A stretch of DNA of 16,213 bases from Deltaproteobacteria bacterium. GTDB taxonomy: Bacteria > Desulfobacterota > Desulfobacteria > Desulfobacterales > BuS5. Below the pieces are notes generated by a model. It was not told the DNA's origin, made no database searches, and was given only the letters and a program-made list of their open reading frames with translations. The DNA is taken from assembly GCA_021157555.1 (NCBI GenBank), contig JAGGWL010000283.1, positions 1 through 16,213 of the forward strand, in the 5' to 3' direction. The translations under genes were made by a program, and so were the position numbers. Of the stretch, positions 7,595 through 14,664 are shown piece after piece (positions within the stretch are counted from its first letter, which is position 1; every line of letters starts with the position of its first letter).

Positions 7595-9883
7595 CTATCT
7601 TATTAGCCATCCGCGTTTTTTATGAAGCTTGCAAGGTTTTAACAATTTTATATCACCAGCCTTTATGAATGCTCCTTTCCATTTATGTGGGCAATTCCAA
7701 AGAGCTATTCCTCCGGAATCGATACATATATATTTTTTGATTAAATCGGAATTTCTTCGCATAGCTTTAGATGGTCGTAGATTATTAATCTTTTTCATTA
7801 GTTTGGCCCAGATTGGCAGGGCAGCTTGCGCGCCGGTAAGCCCTGTTTTGCTATTATCATCTCTGCCTACCCATACTACCGCAAGATAGCCGTTAATATA
7901 TCCCGCAAACCACGCATCCCGTGTATTGTTGGAAGTGCCGGTTTTGCCGCAAGCGCCTGCCAGATCATAAGAAGCAAGTGCTTTACCGGTTCCATATGTG
8001 GTTGCGCATTGTAAAATATTATTCATTACCTCACAGATTGATGAATCAAGCATTTTTTTAATATGGATACGTTTCATTTGAAGGCGATTGCCGGATTGAT
8101 CCAATACATTTCTGATGGAGAGAGTCCTGGAGGAAAATCCGTTAGCAGCAAAGATGGAATAAAGTCTGGCGGCTTCAATAGGGGTAATTTCAGATGCTCC
8201 AAGAATAAAGGACGGGACTTCAGGCATTTTTTTGGATAATCCTATTTTAAAGGCCAGTTTATATATTTTTTCAAATCCAACATCCTTTGCCAGGCGCACT
8301 GTAGCGCAGTTAAGGGAATTAGCCAGGGCTTTAATCAGGGGCACCTTACCATAATAGATTTCGTTAAAATTAGAAGGTGACCAAATTGTCCCATTACTTA
8401 AGGTTATATCTATTGGACTATCCTCAAGAATAGAAACTTCAGTGTAACCTTGCCGTAATGCTTCGGTATAAACCAGCGGCTTTATAAGAGAACCTGGTTG
8501 TCTGAAAGCATGAGTTGCACGGTTAAACTGGCTTGTGGCATAATCCCGGCCGCCAACCATAGCCAGAATTCTGCCTGTATCCGGCTCAATTACAACAACA
8601 GCCGCTTGCAGGCCGCCTGCATCGGCAAGGCTGGGCTGTTGTTTCTCAAGCCTTTGCAAAACTTTTTGAAGAGCTTCCCTTGCCCAACCCTGTATCTGAA
8701 CATCAAGAGTGGTAAAAATTGAAAGTCCGATTGAGCCCAAGACCTCTTTGGAGTAAAGTTCCTTAATCTGACTTATAGAATAATCAACAAAATATGGAGC
8801 TTGAGTCTTGCCGTAACTAAAGCTACTGGTTTCCATGGTATTTTTAAGCGCTTCTTGATATTGGTCAGAAGTAATCTTGTTAAGTTTTAAAAGAGTTTTT
8901 AAAACCAGATTTCTTCTTTGTATGGCTGCTTGCTTATGCCGGTAGGGTGAATATCGATTAGGCGCCTGAATTAATCCTGCCAGGAGAGCAGACTGATCCA
9001 GGTCGAGATTTTCCACAGATCTGCCAAAATAAAATTTTGCAGCTTCACCAACACCGTGAATCTCCACAGATCCTTTTTGGCCAAGATAGATTTCATTGAA
9101 ATACATCTCCAGAATCTCGTCTTTGGAATAATACCATTCAAGCGCTATAGCCATGAGCGCCTCATTCAATTTGCGCCAGAGATTCCGTTCAGGAGTGAGA
9201 AACATGTTTTTAACAAGTTGCTGAGTTAAAGTAGAACCTCCTTCTTTTATTCTGCCAGCCATCAAATTTTTGAAAAATGCTCTTAATATGCTGCGCCAGG
9301 CAAGACCTCCATGCTCATAAAAGCTTCGGTCTTCAATGGCCAGAACAGCGTCAATTAGCGGTTGGGGAACCTGAGCCAAATCTATAAGGTAACGTTCTTC
9401 CCGCTTTTTGCCGAACAGGGTCGCTATTTCCATAGGTTCTATTTGCAAGCTTGAGATGTCAGCATTGGAAGATCCGGCAACAATTCTGTTAATTACTCCA
9501 TTTTTTTGGTAGATTTTAACCAAGCGAGCATTGAGATGACCCGAAGGATAATCAAAACTTCTCTGGTAAAGCAACAAGGTGTTTCTGGTTGCAGCAAAAC
9601 TGCCCGGCTTTTTAGGAATACCTTTTACTTTGCGATATCCAAGTGTCTTGAGATATTGATTAATGCCCAGGGCATTAATGTCCAGGCCAGGATATAGCAT
9701 AATCGGGGAAGAATATATTTTGGAGGGCAGTTCCCACCGCGTCCCTTGACATCTGGTGATAACTTTTGCAGCTAAAAATCCTGAATACAGGAATCCTGCG
9801 ATTATTAGAATTAAACATATAATCAAAAAATAGATCAAATATTTAATTTGGGAAGTTCGTTTTTTTATTTTTTTAATTAACAT
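7595..9883 (-). CDS. mrcB: Bifunctional class A penicillin-binding protein, PBP1B type
   Basis: This enzyme polymerises lipid II (glycosyltransferase) and cross-links peptides (transpeptidase) on the outer face of the inner membrane. The 762-aa product has a short basic cytoplasmic tail, a membrane anchor at about 15-38, and a UB2H-like segment (about 60-145), which points to PBP1B rather than PBP1A. The GT51 domain has catalytic Glu184 in AIEDRSFYEHGG, then GGSTLTQQLVKNMFL and RKLNEALMAIALE. The transpeptidase domain has SxxK Ser465-Leu-Ile-Lys468 (RQPGSLIKP), SxN at 523-525 (SLN) and KTGT at 647-650. All catalytic residues are present. No good Shine-Dalgarno is visible before the ATG at 9883. 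The C-terminal tail contains three further cysteines (IC, NC, PC) in a basic context. Confidence 0.93.
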   Translation of the reverse strand: MLIKKIKKRTSQIKYLIYFLIICLILIIAGFLYSGFLAAKVITRCQGTRWELPSKIYSSPIMLYPGLDINALGINQYLKTLGYRKVKGIPKKPGSFAATRNTLLLYQRSFDYPSGHLNARLVKIYQKNGVINRIVAGSSNADISSLQIEPMEIATLFGKKREERYLIDLAQVPQPLIDAVLAIEDRSFYEHGGLAWRSILRAFFKNLMAGRIKEGGSTLTQQLVKNMFLTPERNLWRKLNEALMAIALEWYYSKDEILEMYFNEIYLGQKGSVEIHGVGEAAKFYFGRSVENLDLDQSALLAGLIQAPNRYSPYRHKQAAIQRRNLVLKTLLKLNKITSDQYQEALKNTMETSSFSYGKTQAPYFVDYSISQIKELYSKEVLGSIGLSIFTTLDVQIQGWAREALQKVLQRLEKQQPSLADAGGLQAAVVVIEPDTGRILAMVGGRDYATSQFNRATHAFRQPGSLIKPLVYTEALRQGYTEVSILEDSPIDITLSNGTIWSPSNFNEIYYGKVPLIKALANSLNCATVRLAKDVGFEKIYKLAFKIGLSKKMPEVPSFILGASEITPIEAARLYSIFAANGFSSRTLSIRNVLDQSGNRLQMKRIHIKKMLDSSICEVMNNILQCATTYGTGKALASYDLAGACGKTGTSNNTRDAWFAGYINGYLAVVWVGRDDNSKTGLTGAQAALPIWAKLMKKINNLRPSKAMRRNSDLIKKYICIDSGGIALWNCPHKWKGAFIKAGDIKLLKPCKLHKKRGWLIR

Positions 9884-9919
9884 TCATTGCTGTTGAGTTT
9901 GAATATTTTTCAACTGTAG

Positions 9920-9940
9920 AACACGTTCCCCGAACGTGTT
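9920..9940. repeat. Perfect 9-bp inverted repeat upstream of the PBP gene
   Basis: AACACGTTC (9920-9928) and GAACGTGTT (9932-9940) are perfect reverse complements around a CCC spacer. The repeat lies about 37 nt upstream of the PBP start codon, inside the expected 5' leader or promoter region. It could be a protein-binding operator or an mRNA hairpin. It shares the word CACGTTCC with the ends of the neighbouring palindromic element and may be a repeat fragment instead. Confidence 0.5.
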
Positions 9941-9946
9941 GCAACA

Positions 9947-10132
9947 TTAGGAACGAGGACAAAATAACTTCCCCAACTATGCATCACAGCTTCAGGCCAT
10001 CTTTGCCCGATCTGAAAGCACAAAAATATTGAAATAGCTCGCTATTCCTTCAACTTTTGTGCTTTCAGATCGAACAAACCTGACCTAAATCTGTGCGCCT
10101 ACTTGTGGAAGTTATTTCGTCCACGTTCCTTA
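9947..10132. repeat. 186-bp full-length palindromic element (MITE-like)
   Basis: The whole segment is self-complementary around a centre at 10039/10040. The outermost 26 bp (9947-9972 and 10107-10132) pair with only three mismatches. An internal block, GATCTGAAAGCACAAAA and its reverse complement, pairs perfectly over 17 bp, and the innermost ATAGC/GCTAT closes a 2-nt loop. By eye roughly four fifths of positions in the 93-nt arms are complementary, with a few single-base indels. It has no coding capacity. Terminal inverted repeats, small size and a second (collapsed) copy at 7558-7592 suggest a non-autonomous mobile repeat. No clear target duplication is visible. Confidence 0.7.
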
Positions 10133-10300
10133 ATTGTTGAGGTGATAGCAATTTGGCATCAATATTTTTATTTTTTTTAGCATTTTTTCCCCTTGTGATG
10201 CGGCTAAACTATCCCTAATATAAGCAAAAGTATAATTTTGCGGTACTCCTTGGCCATTTCTATACATTATCCCAAGAATGGTATTGATTTTATCGCAAAT
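10130..10300 (-). pseudogene. Sel1-repeat protein remnant
   Basis: Reading the minus strand from 10300 gives ILGIMYRNGQGVPQNY, then TFAYIRDSLAASQGEK, then a short basic tail and stop. This matches the Sel1 repeat consensus (LGxMYxxGxGVPQDYxxAxxWxxLAAxQG) closely at its start and more loosely at its end. Only about one repeat is left. Upstream, the frame runs into the tRNA terminator and tRNA, so the original 5' part is gone. The first ATG is at 10267, which would give a 45-aa product. The stop codon (10130-10132) is formed by the tip of the palindromic element. It is best read as the broken 3' end of a Sel1-like gene. Confidence 0.6.
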
Positions 10301-10331
10301 AAAAAGGGGGTTACGAATGAACGTAACCCCC
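10297..10331 (-). terminator. Rho-independent terminator of tRNA-fMet
   Basis: On the minus strand, GGGGGTTACG (10331-10322) pairs perfectly over 10 bp with CGTAACCCCC (10315-10306) around a 6-nt loop. A TTTTTATTT tract follows. It lies 13 nt downstream of the tRNA 3' end, so the tRNA is probably transcribed alone. Confidence 0.9.
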
Positions 10332-10343
10332 TTGATTTTATTA

Positions 10344-10420
<77 letters not shown>

Positions 10421-10431
10421 TCAAAAAAGTA

Positions 10432-10460
10432 TTAATACCCTTAATTTATTATTACGTCAA
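10432..10460 (-). promoter_or_regulatory. Sigma70 promoter of tRNA-fMet
   Basis: On the minus strand, TTGACG (10460-10455) and TATTAA (10437-10432) are separated by exactly 17 bp. The tRNA 5' end lies 11 nt after the -10 box, so the primary transcript has a leader of only a few bases. Confidence 0.75.
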
Positions 10461-10564
10461 GTGTTTTTTTATAGGCATGCAAAAAATTGCGCAAAAATTT
10501 TGTTCTATCTTTGTAAAAATCCTGCTATATAAGAATTTGAATTAAATAAATAGTGCCGGAATGA

Positions 10565-10736
10565 AAAATGCTAATAGTTCACTATGGGGATGAACATACG
10601 GGAACCCCGGGCGTGTAAGCGTTTACCAGTGCCTCAGGTGTGCACGTTCAGGGCGAGTGACTATAGTCAAACCTATGTCGCTTGCCCTGAACGTGTGCAG
10701 ATGTGGTATTGGTGAATGGTTACGGAAAATGCTAAT
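10565..10736. repeat. Second palindromic repeat, flanked by 11-nt direct repeats
   Basis: The core is an inverted repeat with TGCACGTTCAGGGC on the left (arm 10641-10661) and GCCCTGAACGTGTGCA on the right (arm 10677-10699), closed by a 15-nt loop. Weaker complementarity (GCGTTTACC against GGTTACG) extends the arms to about 10614-10724. The word AAAATGCTAAT occurs at 10565-10575 and again at 10726-10736, bracketing 150 bp, as a target duplication would. It is unrelated in sequence to the element at 9947-10132. It lies immediately upstream of the YkgJ-like gene, so it could also form part of that gene's leader. The rest of the gap 10461-10564 is AT-rich and shows nothing I can name. Confidence 0.55.
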
Positions 10737-10764
10737 TTTCGTTCTGTTATTAAATAAGGAGAAA

Positions 10765-11550
10765 ATGATGGAAATTCCAAATAGTATGGCAAACATAGAA
10801 CCTGTAAGATTCAGTCTTGACGACCATTTTAAATTTAAATGCCACTCCAAAATTGATTGTTTTACCAAGTGCTGCAAGGGTATCAATATCATACTGACAC
10901 CTTATGATATAATAAGGCTAAAACGCAGGCTAAATCTTTCTTCAAATGAGTTTTTGGCAATTTATAGTACTCCGCAGTTGCTGGAAAAAACAGATCTTCC
11001 TGTTGTCACTCTTAAATTAATGGATGATGAACCACAGTCATGCCCCTTTGTCAGGGAGGATGGGTGCATTATTTATGAAGATAGACCAACAACATGCAGA
11101 TATTATCCTCTTGGCGTTGCTTCATTAAGCCATAAAGAGGGGGCAGATGACAACGATTTCTATTTTTTTGTTAATGAACCTCACTGTAATGGTTTTAAAG
11201 AAAACAAGGAATGGACTGTCCGCGAATGGCGTAAGGATCAGGGTGTAGACATCCATGATGAAATTAATGCCGAATGGACAGATATTGTTGTTAAAAAAAG
11301 ATCTTTTCCGGCCAACATAAAGCTTTCAGAACAAAGTAAAAACATGTTTTTTACGGTGAGTTACAATATAGACAAGTTTAAAGAATTTGTTTTTGACAGC
11401 TCCTTTTTAGATCGCTACGATATTGAGAAAGAGATTGTTGTAAAAATCAAAGAGGATGAAATAGCTTTGCTGAAATTCGGTATTAAATGGTTAAAATGGC
11501 TCTTGTTTAAAGAGGGCAATTTTACCATCAAAGAACCGGAAAAAAAATAA
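10765..11550 (+). CDS. YkgJ-family cysteine-cluster (putative metal-binding) protein
   Basis: This 261-aa protein has the cysteine pattern of the YkgJ/zinc-or-iron-chelating family. An N-terminal cluster C26-x5-C32-x3-C36-C37 is followed by GINIILTPYDIIRLKRRLNLSSNEFL. Further cysteines are C93 (SCPFVREDGC), C101, C111 (DRPTTCRYYPLG) and C141 (EPHCNGF). The motif C-x-IYEDRPTTCRxYPL is characteristic. These cysteines are thought to bind an Fe-S cluster or Zn, but no reaction is established for the family. The C-terminal 100 residues are basic and show no domain I know. AAGGAGA (10756-10762) precedes two adjacent ATGs at 10765 and 10768; either could be used. An in-frame extension back to 10657 runs through the palindromic repeat and is not credible. 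Confidence 0.82.
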   Translation: MMEIPNSMANIEPVRFSLDDHFKFKCHSKIDCFTKCCKGINIILTPYDIIRLKRRLNLSSNEFLAIYSTPQLLEKTDLPVVTLKLMDDEPQSCPFVREDGCIIYEDRPTTCRYYPLGVASLSHKEGADDNDFYFFVNEPHCNGFKENKEWTVREWRKDQGVDIHDEINAEWTDIVVKKRSFPANIKLSEQSKNMFFTVSYNIDKFKEFVFDSSFLDRYDIEKEIVVKIKEDEIALLKFGIKWLKWLLFKEGNFTIKEPEKK

Positions 11551-11557
11551 ACACAGT

Positions 11558-11587
11558 AAAGGGGACGAAAATGATTTCGTTCCCTTT
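11558..11587. terminator. Bidirectional hairpin terminator between convergent genes
   Basis: AAAGGGGACGAAA (11558-11570) and TTTCGTTCCCTTT (11575-11587) form a 13-bp stem with one G-T pair and an ATGA loop. The arms end in A/T runs on both strands, and a long T-rich tract follows on the minus strand. It fills the gap between the YkgJ-like gene and the DapA-family gene and abuts the latter's stop codon, so it probably serves both. Confidence 0.75.
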
Positions 11588-12622
11588 CTAATATTTGTCA
11601 TAGCTGAGTTCTTCCCAGTTTGAGGGGTTGGCTAAACGCTTTAAAATCTTAATTTCGAAGAAATCTTCCAGTGGTTGCAGGATTACAGGCGTTGTTTCAT
11701 AAACTTTGCGTACAATGGACAAAACCTTTGCAACGCCTTTTTTGGTCATTTTACCTAAAGGTTGCCGGCATCCTCCTGATGGCACGCCAAGAACGGACAT
11801 AAGTGTCTTTACAGCCAACGGGTTTCTGGCACGGCATAAAACTTCTCCAAATGGCGTGGATTCCATTGTACTGACTGTAACCAGTTCAAAAAGCGGTTTA
11901 AGGGCTGAATGTAATTTTTCAGCTTTTTCGATCTCACCATTGCCTGCCAAATTGACCAATTCAGTAATGGCTCCTGGAACGATATTAGACAAAACGGAAA
12001 TAACGCCTGAAGATTGAATATCGGGATCCGTTATCATTTGAAACACCATCCCGTCATCACCGGACATTATTGAATATTCTGGCCCACAGCACTCTCTTGT
12101 GCGCCTCATTGTTTCAATATTTCCAGTAGCTTCTTTTACTGTATTCACATTATGAAAATCTCTGTATAATATAGCCAGATCCTCCGGTAATAATTGCGCA
12201 CCTGTGCGGCCGGGAATTATGTAAGGAATAATCTGCATGTCAGGAAAATTTCTTGCAACAGGTTCTATATATTCTCTGCGGATTTCAAGGGAACTGGGAC
12301 CATTATAATAAGGATCCACCAACAGAACGGTATCTACTCCGAATTCTGCCGCATGTCCGGTAGCTTCAATTGCTTCTTTGGTGTTGTTGCTTCCGGCGCC
12401 CGCAATACACAAGCATCTGCTCTTTGTTTTTGCTGCGACATTCTCAATAACCCTGTTATGTTCTTCCCATGTTAAGGTAGGGCTCTCGCCGGTTGTACCT
12501 ACTGCTAAAATCCCGGTAATTCCGTTTTCAATCTGAAAATCCACCAGCCTGTCAAGCCCTTCATAATCGACAGCATCGTCCTTGAATGGTGTTACAAGTG
12601 CTGTGTAACATCCTTTTATCAT
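11588..12622 (-). CDS. dapA: 4-hydroxy-tetrahydrodipicolinate synthase family protein (DapA), C-terminally extended
   Basis: DapA condenses pyruvate with aspartate semialdehyde in lysine and diaminopimelate synthesis, in the cytoplasm. The Schiff-base lysine is Lys163 (VNTVKEATGN). The pyruvate-binding GTTGE is at 42-46, the proton-relay tyrosines are Tyr106 (DPYYNGPS) and Tyr134 (IIPYIIPGRTG), and the carboxylate-binding arginine is Arg139. All are present. PGRTG replaces the usual PSRTG. At 344 aa it is about 50 residues longer than E. coli DapA (292 aa), the extra part being a C-terminal tail after about residue 305. A GAGGG ribosome site precedes the ATG. It stands alone, with no lysine-pathway neighbours, so another member of the DHDPS/NAL aldolase family is possible. 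Confidence 0.82.
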   Translation of the reverse strand: MIKGCYTALVTPFKDDAVDYEGLDRLVDFQIENGITGILAVGTTGESPTLTWEEHNRVIENVAAKTKSRCLCIAGAGSNNTKEAIEATGHAAEFGVDTVLLVDPYYNGPSSLEIRREYIEPVARNFPDMQIIPYIIPGRTGAQLLPEDLAILYRDFHNVNTVKEATGNIETMRRTRECCGPEYSIMSGDDGMVFQMITDPDIQSSGVISVLSNIVPGAITELVNLAGNGEIEKAEKLHSALKPLFELVTVSTMESTPFGEVLCRARNPLAVKTLMSVLGVPSGGCRQPLGKMTKKGVAKVLSIVRKVYETTPVILQPLEDFFEIKILKRLANPSNWEELSYDKY

Positions 12623-12637
12623 AATTATCCCTCACAG

Positions 12638-12665
12638 ATTTTATAAGAGTTATAGATTGTCACAA
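12638..12665 (-). promoter_or_regulatory. Possible promoter of the DapA-family gene
   Basis: On the minus strand, TTGTGA (12665-12660) and TAAAAT (12643-12638) are 16 bp apart, close to the start codon at 12622. Both boxes deviate from consensus and the region is AT-rich, so this is tentative. Confidence 0.3.
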
Positions 12666-12668
12666 GGT

Positions 12669-12803
12669 TAATCCACATATTATAAAATACTAAAAAAAAT
12701 AAGCTGTTAAGTCAATAAAAAAAGGTGCTTGCGAAAATAATGTTAATATACTAAAATTAATAAAAGAAACATGGTATAAAACATTTAACATTAATTATCC
12801 ACA
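12669..12803 (+). other. Two DnaA-box-like sites in an AT-rich divergent gap
   Basis: TAATCCACA (12669-12677, one mismatch) and TTATCCACA (12795-12803, perfect E. coli-type DnaA box) lie in the AT-rich gap between the divergent DapA-family and TPR genes. There is no other origin feature, so regulation by DnaA or chance is more likely than an origin. Confidence 0.25.
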
Positions 12804-12816
12804 AAGGATTTCAATA

Positions 12817-13440
12817 ATGGAAAAAGCAAAAAACGTTGATGAATATATTGCCTCTCAAAAAGCAGCCTTGCAATCAAATCCGGATTGCGGCACAAACCGA
12901 TATAATCTGGCAGTAGCTTTGATGGGTAAAAAAGAATACGATGCAGCCGAAAAAGAATTTTTGAAGGCTGTGGATTCCTGCCCGACCTTAGCTGAAGCCT
13001 ACGTTCAGTTAGGCGGTATTGCTTTGCAGCGCGGTGACATGGATAGCTGCCTTGCCTATAATCAGCAATCTGTAAAAGTAAGAGCTGGTTTTGCAGAAGG
13101 TCATGGTAATGTTGGATTCATTCAGCTTCAAAAAGGAAATATAGATGAAGCTATCACTGCCCTGCAAAAAGCCATAACCTATAATTCAAATTTTTTACAG
13201 GCATACACCACACTGGCAAATGCCTATCTTATGAAGGGCTTGATTGATGAAAGTATCAAGGCAAATCTTAAGGCTATAAAGCTTGAACCAATGTTTTCAG
13301 TTGCTCATAATAATCTTGCAATAGCTTACCTTGAGAAGGAGGAGTATAAAAAGGCTATTGAGCATTGCGACAAGGCTTTAGAACTAGGCTTTGAAGTGGC
13401 TTCGCAGATAATGGAAGAGATTAAAAAGCACAGAGCATAA
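12817..13440 (+). CDS. TPR-repeat protein upstream of dsrA
   Basis: The 207-aa protein consists almost wholly of tetratricopeptide repeats, about five units at roughly residues 25-56, 59-90, 93-126, 127-160 and 161-194 (for example FLQAYTTLANAYLMKG and SVAHNNLAIAYLEKEEYKKA). There is no signal peptide or membrane segment, so it should be a cytoplasmic protein-interaction scaffold. AAGGA (12804-12808) is positioned 8 nt before the ATG. The next gene begins 6 nt after its stop, which indicates an operon of two genes ending just upstream of dsrA. The partner is unknown; a role connected with sulfite reductase is suggested only by position. Confidence 0.85.
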   Translation: MEKAKNVDEYIASQKAALQSNPDCGTNRYNLAVALMGKKEYDAAEKEFLKAVDSCPTLAEAYVQLGGIALQRGDMDSCLAYNQQSVKVRAGFAEGHGNVGFIQLQKGNIDEAITALQKAITYNSNFLQAYTTLANAYLMKGLIDESIKANLKAIKLEPMFSVAHNNLAIAYLEKEEYKKAIEHCDKALELGFEVASQIMEEIKKHRA

Positions 13441-13446
13441 AACAGT

Positions 13447-14664
13447 ATGCCGACAAAGCCAATATTAAAATTTTTTATTAACAATATAAACAATCCGGTA
13501 ACCAGGGAAAGCAGAATCTGGAAAAAATGTCTGCCTGTAAGCAGAAACATGTCTGTGAAACAGATTAAAACCAAAAGTAATCAGGATATTACTTATGGAG
13601 ACTATTTTCAGGCCATAGGCAGATTTTTTAAAGATGATTCTTTTGCAGATTTTTTAAGCGTAATACCGGGTTGCCGGGATATGGATATTGGTCGAAAAAA
13701 TATAACTGAAATTAGTGTATATCTGATAAAACATGGCGCATTTTATCATCCATCAAGAGTGGAATTTCAGATAGAAAACAAACAGTTCTGTTTTATTCTA
13801 AACGTGGCGCTTTCTACTTTTGGGAGAACAACTTTATTAAAAGAATATAATGTCTTGCAAAAACTGAAGAATAACTTTTCGTTTTCTTTTCTTCCTGTAA
13901 TTTATAAGTATGGGGAAGTTTCTCTATCGAAAATCGGCCAAAATGAGACTGACCCTCAAGCCATTCGCCAAAAAGCAGGCTTGCTTCTTGGCGAATGGCT
14001 TGAGGGATTTAATGAATTTCATCTTACAACAGATCCGGATAATCAAAAAAAAAGAATAATTGTTTGGGATTCGCTAAACGGAAATTATTATCTTTCAACA
14101 GCGGAAACCCTGGAACTATATAAACAGGCAACAATGATTCTGACCTGTTACTATAACATAAAAACCTTTGAGCAGATTTTTCCCTGGCATCATGCTGCCG
14201 GTGATTTTGTTGTCAAAAAAAAAAATGACAAAATTTACCTAAAACTTGTTACAGCCAGACAATATGCATCCATGCTTGGCCAAATTGCCAATTCAAATCG
14301 GCATGAGACAGAGCCAAATGCCATTTTGGAAGGATTACTTATATTTTTTCTGAATCTTTCTATCAGAATGAGGCTCGACCGTTTAGACGGAGTCGGTAAC
14401 ACGGTATGGGCGAATGAAGTTGCAGTTGCCGGAACTTTTAAAGGTTTTATGAATGGTCTGGCCTTGAAATCTGAAAATAACATATTTCCGGAAGCTTTGG
14501 ATAAATATTTTAAAGATCTGTTTTTATCCTTTACTGTGCAAGATATCCTTGATTTATTAATTAATATAGTTACTGCATATGACCCTCAATCTTCCGAGAT
14601 CCCGGTTATCAAGCAAAATCTGAATAATCATGCTGAGATTTTACATCATGTTATAAATCAGTAA
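13447..14664 (+). CDS. Unknown protein, possibly a degenerate APH/kinase-like fold
   Basis: I do not recognise this 405-aa protein with confidence. It has no signal peptide or clear membrane helix. Some segments recall the aminoglycoside-phosphotransferase/kinase fold: a beta-rich start (VEFQI, FCFILNVALS), a helix with Glu133 (LLKEYNVLQKL), a hinge-like LLLGEWLEGFNEFHL at 179-193, and PWHHAAGDFVVK at 246-257, which resembles the HxD catalytic loop. A DFG-like motif is not obvious and the nucleotide-binding lysine cannot be placed. The start is uncertain: ATG 13447 lies 6 nt after the TPR gene without a Shine-Dalgarno, and ATG 13549 (residue 35) is an alternative. Residues 169-187 are encoded by a perfect 19-bp inverted repeat. 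It is cotranscribed with the TPR gene and ends 246 nt before dsrA. Confidence 0.8.
   Translation: MPTKPILKFFINNINNPVTRESRIWKKCLPVSRNMSVKQIKTKSNQDITYGDYFQAIGRFFKDDSFADFLSVIPGCRDMDIGRKNITEISVYLIKHGAFYHPSRVEFQIENKQFCFILNVALSTFGRTTLLKEYNVLQKLKNNFSFSFLPVIYKYGEVSLSKIGQNETDPQAIRQKAGLLLGEWLEGFNEFHLTTDPDNQKKRIIVWDSLNGNYYLSTAETLELYKQATMILTCYYNIKTFEQIFPWHHAAGDFVVKKKNDKIYLKLVTARQYASMLGQIANSNRHETEPNAILEGLLIFFLNLSIRMRLDRLDGVGNTVWANEVAVAGTFKGFMNGLALKSENNIFPEALDKYFKDLFLSFTVQDILDLLINIVTAYDPQSSEIPVIKQNLNNHAEILHHVINQ
13953..14006. repeat. 19-bp perfect inverted repeat inside a coding sequence
   Basis: CCCTCAAGCCATTCGCCAA (13953-13971) is the exact reverse complement of 13988-14006. The 16-nt spacer contains a further AAGC/GCTT pairing. 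The frame stays open through the structure, which encodes DPQAIRQKAGLLLGEWLEG. The mRNA would form a very stable hairpin in mid-gene. There is no U-tract, so it is not a normal terminator. Confidence 0.85.

Noticed and set aside
10657..10764. N-terminal extension of the YkgJ-like protein
   Set aside because: It is only an accidental open frame through the palindromic repeat; AAGGAGA marks the start at 10765/10768.
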